64,000 bases of DNA, taken from positions 1 to 64,000 of the forward strand of contig CASWRE010000012.1 of NCBI GenBank assembly GCA_949471785.1, written 5' to 3'. This DNA comes from an uncultured Lachnospiraceae bacterium. Lineage in GTDB: Bacteria; Bacillota; Clostridia; Lachnospirales; Lachnospiraceae. The position numbers and the translations under genes were made by a program. The notes under the pieces were generated by a model. The model saw only the letters and a program-made list of their open reading frames with translations, did not search any database and had not been told where the DNA came from. Position 1 is the stretch's first letter; each line of letters begins with the position of its first letter. This document shows positions 56,989 to 64,000 of the stretch, piece after piece.

Positions 56989-58452
56989 TTATTGTTTCTT
57001 GGGCTTGGCGAAAACATTGACGCCGATATAGGTCAGGATAGCCAGCGCAATACACATCCACACGCCGAACAGTATCGGCGATTTGCCCGCGAACATATCG
57101 TAATAGCCTTTTAAGTAGATGACTACCACGATAATCGGAAGGATATACACCATATGGAACCGAACGGCAACGGGGAATTTCATGCCTTCGCCGGCGTTGG
57201 CTTCCCGGATAAAGTTGTCCCAGCCCCAGCCGTTTTTGCGCACGCAGAAGAACAGGTACACCAGGCTGCCCAGGGGCAGGAAGTTATTGGAGACGAGGAA
57301 GTCCTCCAAATCCATAATGGTACTGCCCTCGCCAAGAGGCTGTAGGCCGGACAGGACGTTGAATCCCAGCACGCAGGGCATGGATAAAAGGATCATGGCG
57401 ACGATATTTACGGCCACTGCCTTCCGGCGGCTGCAGCCGGTCAGATCCATGGCGAAGGAAGTGATATTCTCAAACACCGCGATTACCGTGGACAGGGCGG
57501 CGAAGGAGAGGAACAGGAAGAACAGTGTTCCCCAGATACGGCCTCCGGCCATATGGATGAATATGTTGGGGAGCGTGATGAAGATCAGGCTGGGTCCGGC
57601 TCCCGGTTCCACTTGGTAGGCGAAGCAGGCCGGAATAATGATGAATCCGGCAATCAGAGCGACCAGGGTATCCAGGGCGCAGATGCTGACAGCTTCACCG
57701 GGAATGGAACGTTTCTTATCCAGATAGCTCCCGAAAATGGCCATGGCGCCGATTCCTAAACTTAAGGTAAAGAATGCCTGGCTCATGGCGGCGAAGACCA
57801 CGTTGCCGATGCCCTGCTCCATCATTCGTCCAAAATCCGGTACGAGATAGAAGTGGAGACCAGCGCCTGCGCCGGGCAGGGTGCAGCTGTGCACGGCCAG
57901 TATGCCCATCAGAAGCAGCAGGGTGATCATCATGATCTTGGTCAGCCGTTCCACGCCCTTCTGCAGCCCGATGGCACAGATGCCGAAGGACAGCAGGATC
58001 ACCAGGACTGTCCAGAAAGTGAGCGTTCCCGGCTGACTGAGCATTTGCGAAAATTCTCCGGCTACGGCGTCGTTATCCATGCCGGCGAAGCGTTCCGTGG
58101 CGGACAGATAGCAGTAGTACAGCATCCAGCCGCCTACCATGGTGTAAAACATCATCAGCATATAGTTGCCGACAAGGCCGATGAGCTTTAAATTGTGCCA
58201 GCGCGTGCCCGCCGGTTCCAGCTTGTCGAAGCTTCTGGCCACGCTTTTCTGGCTGCTGCGGCCTACGCTGAATTCGCAGACCATGATCGGCAGGCCCAGG
58301 ATCACCAGGAAGACCAGATAGATTAAGATGAAAGCGGCGCCGCCGTACTGGCCTGCCAGATACGGGAACTTCCATACATTGCCGATACCTACCGCACATC
58401 CCGCCGACACCAGAATGAAGCCGAGACGGGAAGCAAAATGTTCTCTTTGCAT
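56989..58452 (-). CDS. sodium-dependent transporter, NSS family
   Basis: FASRLGFILVSAGCAVGIGNVWKFPYLAGQYGGAAFILIYLVFLVILGLPIMVCEFSVGR; start at MQREHF. Confidence 0.95.
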   Translation of the reverse strand: MQREHFASRLGFILVSAGCAVGIGNVWKFPYLAGQYGGAAFILIYLVFLVILGLPIMVCEFSVGRSSQKSVARSFDKLEPAGTRWHNLKLIGLVGNYMLMMFYTMVGGWMLYYCYLSATERFAGMDNDAVAGEFSQMLSQPGTLTFWTVLVILLSFGICAIGLQKGVERLTKIMMITLLLLMGILAVHSCTLPGAGAGLHFYLVPDFGRMMEQGIGNVVFAAMSQAFFTLSLGIGAMAIFGSYLDKKRSIPGEAVSICALDTLVALIAGFIIIPACFAYQVEPGAGPSLIFITLPNIFIHMAGGRIWGTLFFLFLSFAALSTVIAVFENITSFAMDLTGCSRRKAVAVNIVAMILLSMPCVLGFNVLSGLQPLGEGSTIMDLEDFLVSNNFLPLGSLVYLFFCVRKNGWGWDNFIREANAGEGMKFPVAVRFHMVYILPIIVVVIYLKGYYDMFAGKSPILFGVWMCIALAILTYIGVNVFAKPKKQ

Positions 58453-58614
58453 ACGTACCCCCTTGGGACAAAACGTCCGTTTTTTCTGTAAAAATGTCCG
58501 CCTGAACAGCAGGAAACCTGCAGATGTACAGGCGGAAATTTTTCTCTCGCAGGTTATGGTATCATATCGGCGGGAATTTTGCATTATTTTTATGAAAAAT
58601 GTTCAGAATTTTAT

Positions 58615-58812
58615 AAAGTCCGTAAGAACGTGTAAATTAGGCCAAGAGGGAATCTGCCCCTCGCCGAAGGCGACTTGGGATGGGCAGATTCCATAACAGT
58701 GAAGCCCAGGACTTTGCACTTGCTGCAAAGTCCGTAAGAACGTGTAAATTAGGCCAAGAGGGAATCTGCCCCTCGCCGAAGGCGACTTGGAATGGGCAGA
58801 TTCCGTAACAGT
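58615..58812. repeat. tandem hairpin-forming direct repeat (two copies, about 86 bp, period 112 bp)
   Basis: AAAGTCCGTAAGAACGTGTAAATTAGGCCAAGAGGGAATCTGCCCCTCGCCGAAGGCGACTTGGRATGGGCAGATTCCRTAACAGT at 58615 and 58727. Confidence 0.9.
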
Positions 58813-58836
58813 TCAGCCGGAAGGCTGAACTGTTAC
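58805..58836. repeat. intergenic palindrome with GTTCAG/CTGAAC core
   Basis: GTAACAGTTCAGCC-GGAA-GGCTGAACTGTTAC, 14-bp perfect arms. Confidence 0.9.
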
Positions 58837-58972
58837 AGTGGGACAACAAAAATTAGCATTGACTTTTTTATCTCGATTGCATATCTTAAATTAACGCGGT
58901 CTATGGAAGCCTTTTTCTACCTTTTTATGGCAGGAAATTTATTTCCCATGGGGAAACGAGGAGGTTTTGTTT

Positions 58973-59884
58973 ATGAGAGTTCAGGCACAAAATGAACCGA
59001 TACCCGCCGGAACGGTGGAAAAGACGGTGATGCGTATATCCACGGTAAGCATAGTGGTCAATCTGTTACTATCGGCGGGGAAGCTGCTTGCCGGTATTCT
59101 GGCTCGGTCCGGAGCGATGGTTTCCGACGCCGTCCACAGCGCGTCGGATGTGTTCAGTACGATAATAGTGATGGTCGGCGTTCATCTCTCGGAGAAAAAG
59201 GCTGATGAGGAGCATCCTTACGGCCATGAGCGGATGGAGTGTGTAGCCGCCCTTCTGCTGGCCGTGGTGCTGGCTCTGACCGGCGGAGGCATTGGTATTA
59301 GCGGCATAAGAAATATCAGCGCAGGCAGTCATGCCGGGCTGGCGGTTCCCGGCCGCCTGGCTCTGATCGCTGCCGTTTTATCTATCGTTGTGAAAGAGTG
59401 GATGTATCATTACACGGTTCGCGCTGCCCGGAAGATCCGTTCCGCGGCCCTGAAAGCCGACGCCTGGCATCATCGTTCCGACGCCCTTTCTTCCGTGGGC
59501 GCCCTGATCGGTATTGTTTTTGCGCGCCTGGGTTATCCGGTTATGGATTCTGTAGCCAGCGTTGTCATTTGTCTGTTTGTTCTGAAAGCCGCGTATGACA
59601 TTTTCCGGGATGCTGTGGACAAAATGGTGGATCATGCCTGTGATCCCGGCATTATCGATCAAATGAGGGAGACCATCATCGGCACGGAGCAGGTGCAGGG
59701 GGTGCGCTGGATGAAATCCCGTCTTTTCGGTTCGCGGATTTATTTGGATGTGGCCATTGAGGTGGAGGGCGACATGTCCCTGACCGCCGCCCATGAGGTG
59801 GCTGCCGTCGTCCACCACCGGATCGAACAGGAATATCCCGATGTCAAACACTGTATGGTACATGTGGACCCTGTTGGGGAGTAA
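58973..59884 (+). CDS. cation diffusion facilitator (CDF) family transporter
   Basis: GAMVSDAVHSASDVFSTIIVMVGVHLSEKKADEEHPYGHERME; KADAWHHRSDALSSVGALIGI. Confidence 0.95.
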   Translation: MRVQAQNEPIPAGTVEKTVMRISTVSIVVNLLLSAGKLLAGILARSGAMVSDAVHSASDVFSTIIVMVGVHLSEKKADEEHPYGHERMECVAALLLAVVLALTGGGIGISGIRNISAGSHAGLAVPGRLALIAAVLSIVVKEWMYHYTVRAARKIRSAALKADAWHHRSDALSSVGALIGIVFARLGYPVMDSVASVVICLFVLKAAYDIFRDAVDKMVDHACDPGIIDQMRETIIGTEQVQGVRWMKSRLFGSRIYLDVAIEVEGDMSLTAAHEVAAVVHHRIEQEYPDVKHCMVHVDPVGE

Positions 59885-60098
59885 ATCATACCAGTTCAGT
59901 CTGTCTGAACCGTTCTATAAAAATCGTAACAGCAGGTTTCTCGCCCCTTTTCTTTCCGGTTGACTTTTCTCCACCCATATGATACTTTAGTGAATAAAAG
60001 AGTCAAAGGATAAAGCGTTAAAAAGAATACAAAAAGTAACAGTTCAGACGAAGGCTGAACGATAGAAAGATCACGAGGGAAAGAGAGGAACGAAAGAG

Positions 60099-61733
60099 AT
60101 GCCCGTAATGGAATTTCTGGAGAGGAATGCAAGATTATATCCGGAGGAGGTGGCCCTGGTGGAACTGAATCCGGATGAGAAGGATACCAGGAGAACCACA
60201 TGGAAAGAGTCGGAGCTGATGCAGCCCACCGGTTTTACGCCCTATCGCCACGAGATTACCTGGAGCGTATTTGATGAGAAGGCTAACCGCTTTGCCAATC
60301 TGCTGATCAGCCGCGGAATTCGTAAGGGAGATAAAGTTGCCATACTGATGTACAACTGTCTGGAGTGGCTTCCTATTTATTTTGGCGTATTGAAAAGCGG
60401 CGCCATTGCGGTGCCGTTTAATTTCCGCTATGACGCGGAGGAGATCCTGTACTGCGCCGAGCTGGCCGAGGTGGATATGCTGGTGTTCGGTCCGGCTTTT
60501 ACAGAACGTATCCAGTGCCATGCAGAGCGTCTGTGTAAGGGCCGCCTGCTGATCTATGTGGGGGACAACTGTCCGGATTTTGCGGAGAGCTATCATGAAC
60601 TGGTGGCCGACTGCTCCAGCCAGCCCCCCCATGTGGAGATTACCGATGAGGATTACGGCGCTATTTATTTTTCGTCCGGAACGACAGGTTTCCCCAAGGC
60701 CATCCTGCATAAACACCGGAGCCTGACCCAGGCGGCTGAGATGGAGCAGAAGCATCACGGTACGGGCCGGGAGGATACCTTCCTGTGTATTCCGCCTCTT
60801 TATCACACCGGGGCGAAATTTCACTGGATGGGCAGTCTGGTGGCGGGAAGCCGTTCCGTACTGCTGAAGGGAACCAGGCCGGATACCATCCTGTCCGCCG
60901 TTTCCCGGGAACATTGTACGATTGTCTGGCTGTTGGTGCCTTGGGCCCAGGATATTCTGGACGCCCTGGACAGGGGAGAGTTAAAATTATCAGACTATGA
61001 ACTGGATCAGTGGCGGCTGATGCACATCGGCGCACAGCCGGTGCCGCCTTCTCTGATTAAGCGCTGGAAAGAATATTTCCCCGCCCATGACTATGATACC
61101 AATTACGGCCTCTCTGAATCCACCGGACCCGGCTGTGTGCATCTGGGCGTGGAAAATATACATAAGGTGGGGGCTATCGGCGTACCGGGCTACCGCTGGG
61201 AGTGTAAGATCATAGATGAAAACGGCGTTGTCGTAAATCAGGGAGATGTGGGCGAGCTCTGTGTGAAGGGGCCGGGACTGATGACCTGCTATTATAATGA
61301 CGAAAAAGCCACGGAAGAGGTTTTAAAGGACGGGTGGCTTTTGACCGGAGACATGGCCATGCAGGATGAGGACGGTTTCTATTTCCTGGTGGACAGGAAG
61401 AAAGACGTGATCGTAAGCGGCGGAGAGAATATTTATCCGGTACAGATTGAGGATTTTCTTCGGCGCTTTGAAAAGATTAAGGACGCCGCCGTCATCGGCC
61501 TGTCCGACCGCCGGCTGGGTGAGAAAACAGCGGCGATCATCGAGATTAAAGAGGGCATGGACTGTACGAAGGAGGAGATTCAGGAATTTTGCCAGGGTCT
61601 TCCCCGCTACAAACGGCCCAGGGAAATTATTTTTGCGGAAATTCCCCGCAACGCCACCGGGAAAATTGAAAAACCGAAATTGCGCAGGCAGTATGGCGCG
61701 GAGAATCTGGTGGCCAGAGAGAACAGGGCGTGA
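60099..61733 (+). CDS. AMP-dependent acyl-CoA synthetase/ligase
   Basis: IYFSSGTTGFPKAILHKHRSL; YGLSESTGPGC; GWLLTGDMAMQDEDGFYFLVDRKKDVIVSGGENIYPVQIE; RNATGKIEKPKLR. Confidence 0.94.
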   Translation: MPVMEFLERNARLYPEEVALVELNPDEKDTRRTTWKESELMQPTGFTPYRHEITWSVFDEKANRFANLLISRGIRKGDKVAILMYNCLEWLPIYFGVLKSGAIAVPFNFRYDAEEILYCAELAEVDMLVFGPAFTERIQCHAERLCKGRLLIYVGDNCPDFAESYHELVADCSSQPPHVEITDEDYGAIYFSSGTTGFPKAILHKHRSLTQAAEMEQKHHGTGREDTFLCIPPLYHTGAKFHWMGSLVAGSRSVLLKGTRPDTILSAVSREHCTIVWLLVPWAQDILDALDRGELKLSDYELDQWRLMHIGAQPVPPSLIKRWKEYFPAHDYDTNYGLSESTGPGCVHLGVENIHKVGAIGVPGYRWECKIIDENGVVVNQGDVGELCVKGPGLMTCYYNDEKATEEVLKDGWLLTGDMAMQDEDGFYFLVDRKKDVIVSGGENIYPVQIEDFLRRFEKIKDAAVIGLSDRRLGEKTAAIIEIKEGMDCTKEEIQEFCQGLPRYKRPREIIFAEIPRNATGKIEKPKLRRQYGAENLVARENRA

Positions 61734-61786
61734 CAGACGGGATGTACCGCCGGTTTTTGGCCGGTTGAATGTGGAGGGAGGCGTCC

Positions 61787-62083
61787 ATGGCAAAGGTTGT
61801 TAAAAAAGAACATGTGACGGAGATGTATGAAGCGATTATGAAGCTGCAGAGCGCGGAGGAATGTCAGCGTTTTTTTGAGGATCTGTGTTCCCCCACGGAG
61901 CTGTCCGCCATGGAACAGCGGTATGCGGTGGCTTCTTTGCTGCAGCAGGATAAAGTGTATCTGGAAATCCTGGAAGAGACCAGCGCTAGCACGGCTACCA
62001 TAAGCCGTGTGAAACGGATGCTGAATTATGGGACAGGCTGCCTGTCTACGGTAATGGAACGCTTAAAGGAGGATAGGCAATGA
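61787..62083 (+). CDS. YerC/YecD family TrpR-related protein
   Basis: SAEECQRFFEDLCSPTELSAMEQRYAVASLLQQDKVYLEILEETSASTATISRVKRMLNYGTGCLSTVMERL. Confidence 0.93.
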   Translation: MAKVVKKEHVTEMYEAIMKLQSAEECQRFFEDLCSPTELSAMEQRYAVASLLQQDKVYLEILEETSASTATISRVKRMLNYGTGCLSTVMERLKEDRQ

Positions 62084-63813
62084 AAGAGTTGATGCTGGGA
62101 AATAAGGCCGTGGCCCGCGGATTGTATGAAGCGGCCTGCGCTGTGATCTCCAGTTATCCCGGGACGCCCAGTACGGAGATAACCGAGGAGGCGGCGCTGT
62201 ATGACGAGATTTACTGCGAATGGGCGCCTAATGAAAAGGTGGCTTTGGAGGTGGCCCATGGGGCCAGTCTCGGGGGCTTAAGGAGCGCCTGCGCGATGAA
62301 ACACGTGGGTCTGAATGTGGCGGCCGACCCGCTGTTTACGATCTCTTATCAGGGCCTGAACGCGGGGCTGGTGATCTGTGTGGCCGATGATCCGGGGATG
62401 CATTCCTCCCAGAATGAGCAGGATTCCCGGCATTACGCCCGGGCGGCTAAAGTTCCGATGCTGGAGCCGGCGGATTCCGAAGAAGCCCGCCTTTTTACGA
62501 TAAAAGCCTATGAGCTTTCCGAGAAATTCAATACGCCTGTCTTTGTGAAGATGTGTACCCGGGTGGCCCACTCTCAGAGTGTGGTGGAGCCGGGACAGCG
62601 GGTCTGTCCGCCTCGGGCGCCTTACGTAAAGGATCAGGGAAAAGTCATGATGACGGTCAATTCCCGCAACGCCCATGTGCGGGTGGAGGAACGGACCAGG
62701 GCTCTCACGGCTTATGCCGAGGATTGTGAGCTGAACCGGGTGGAGATGGGGGATACGGCCCTTGGCATTATTACTTCTTCGACGTCCTATCAGTATGCCA
62801 AAGAGGTATTCGGCGATAAAGCCAGTATCCTGAAACTGGGAATGACTTGGCCTCTTCCCGAAAAGCTGCTTCGCGATTTCGCGGGGAAGGTGGACCGGGT
62901 GGTAGTGCTGGAGGAGCTGGACCCGATCATTGAGGATCACTGCCGCAAGCTGGGCATCGCGGTGTCCGGCAAAGAATTGTTCCCCATTTGCGGTGAGTTT
63001 TCCCAGAATCTGGTGCGGGCCTGTATGGGGCAGGAGGAGCCGAAAACGCTTTCCATTGCCGATGCCATTCCGCCCCGCCCGCCGGTGATGTGCGCCGGGT
63101 GTCCTCACAGGGGTATTTTCTATACCTTGAAGAAACAGAAATGCATGGTTTACGGTGATATCGGCTGCTATACGCTGGGAGCGGTGGCGCCCTTAAACGC
63201 TATGGATCTGAATGTGTGTATGGGAGCTTCCTGTTCCGGTCTTCACGGTTTTAACCTTGCCATGGGCGCGGAGGGAGAACGGCACAGCGTGGGGGTGATC
63301 GGAGATTCCACGTTCATTCATTCCGGCATTACGGGTATTACGGATATTGCTTACAATATGACCAATTCCACGATTATTATTCTGGATAACTCCATCACCG
63401 GCATGACCGGCCATCAGCAGAATCCTACGACCGGGAAGAATCTGCGGGGAGAACCTGCGGGGAAAGTGGATCTGGAGGCTTTGTGCCGTGCCGTCGGATT
63501 CCGTCGGGTGCGGGTAGTCGACCCCTATAATCTGGCCCGGGTGGACGCGGTGTTGAAAGAGGAACTGGCGGCTGCGGAGCCGTCTGTCATCATCAGCCGC
63601 CGTCCCTGCGTCATGATCAAAGGGACAGTACATAAAGCTCCTTTAAAAGTCAACACGGAGAAATGCGCAGGCTGTAAATCCTGTATGCGCATCGGTTGTC
63701 CGGCTATTGCCGTCAGGGACAAAAAAGCCGTGATCGATACGACGCTGTGCGTGGGCTGCGGTGTGTGTACGCAGATGTGCAGGTTTGACGCGTTGGAAAG
63801 CGGGGAGGTGTGA
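62080..63813 (+). CDS. iorA: indolepyruvate ferredoxin oxidoreductase subunit alpha
   Basis: [98 protein letters not shown]-terminal ferredoxin [15 protein letters not shown] and [11 protein letters not shown]. Confidence 0.96.
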   Translation: MKELMLGNKAVARGLYEAACAVISSYPGTPSTEITEEAALYDEIYCEWAPNEKVALEVAHGASLGGLRSACAMKHVGLNVAADPLFTISYQGLNAGLVICVADDPGMHSSQNEQDSRHYARAAKVPMLEPADSEEARLFTIKAYELSEKFNTPVFVKMCTRVAHSQSVVEPGQRVCPPRAPYVKDQGKVMMTVNSRNAHVRVEERTRALTAYAEDCELNRVEMGDTALGIITSSTSYQYAKEVFGDKASILKLGMTWPLPEKLLRDFAGKVDRVVVLEELDPIIEDHCRKLGIAVSGKELFPICGEFSQNLVRACMGQEEPKTLSIADAIPPRPPVMCAGCPHRGIFYTLKKQKCMVYGDIGCYTLGAVAPLNAMDLNVCMGASCSGLHGFNLAMGAEGERHSVGVIGDSTFIHSGITGITDIAYNMTNSTIIILDNSITGMTGHQQNPTTGKNLRGEPAGKVDLEALCRAVGFRRVRVVDPYNLARVDAVLKEELAAAEPSVIISRRPCVMIKGTVHKAPLKVNTEKCAGCKSCMRIGCPAIAVRDKKAVIDTTLCVGCGVCTQMCRFDALESGEV

Positions 63814-63817
63814 GCGA

Positions 63818-64000
63818 ATGGATACGAAAAATATAATGATCGTGGGCGTGGGCGGTCAGGGAACCCTCCTGGCCAGCAAAGTGCTGGGCCATGTGCTGCT
63901 GGGCCAGGGTTATGACGTGAAGGTATCCGAGGTTCACGGCATGAGCCAGCGGGGCGGCAGCGTAGTGACTTATGTGCGTTATGGCGAAAAAGTATACTCT
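63818..64000 (+). CDS. iorB: indolepyruvate oxidoreductase subunit beta (runs off the window)
   Basis: [61 protein letters not shown]. Confidence 0.92.
   Translation, partial: MDTKNIMIVGVGGQGTLLASKVLGHVLLGQGYDVKVSEVHGMSQRGGSVVTYVRYGEKVYS

Noticed and set aside
1-64000. rRNA, tRNA, prophage or integrative element
   Set aside because: No conserved rRNA/tRNA text, integrase, transposase or phage structural genes recognised by reading; a tRNAscan/Infernal run would be needed to be certain.

Overview
This window looks chromosomal and resembles Firmicutes/Lachnospiraceae (inferred from gene content). It falls into four parts. (1) 0.16-2.9 kb: sulfate activation genes (CysD and a CysN-CysC fusion), leading into a surface-glycan glycosyltransferase (GT) locus at about 3-19.6 kb. 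The locus holds several GT2 enzymes, a GT10 fucosyltransferase-like enzyme and a DUF4422 GT. A recurring Rossmann-like module is attached to most of these proteins. Inside the locus is a non-canonical glycyl radical enzyme (GRE, 12895-14823) followed by one ORF that fuses a GT2 domain to a GRE-activating radical SAM domain (14910-17150). This is my leading candidate for an undescribed system: radical chemistry coupled to glycan assembly. (2) 20-32 kb: a degraded AAA-ATPase/PD-(D/E)XK gene, a sugar ABC transporter, an FMN alpha-hydroxy-acid oxidase, galE, a large secreted Ig-like/Fn3-like protein, an orphan Phd antitoxin and pyrG. (3) 32-54 kb: a BceABRS-like module, three BlaI/M56 (BlaR1-like) regulatory modules, a Cys/His repeat secreted protein, a small secreted protein next to an ABC exporter, a SWIM-SNF2 helicase, a MATE transporter and a DUF2971 protein. 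(4) 54-64 kb: a TetM/EF-G-like GTPase fused to a YacP/Rae1-like NYN nuclease, NSS and CDF transporters, and an acyl-CoA synthetase / YerC / IorAB cluster. Intergenic regions carry several dispersed palindromes and a MITE-like element. I saw no rRNA, tRNA or CRISPR array. All family calls come from reading motifs by eye; no database search was run.
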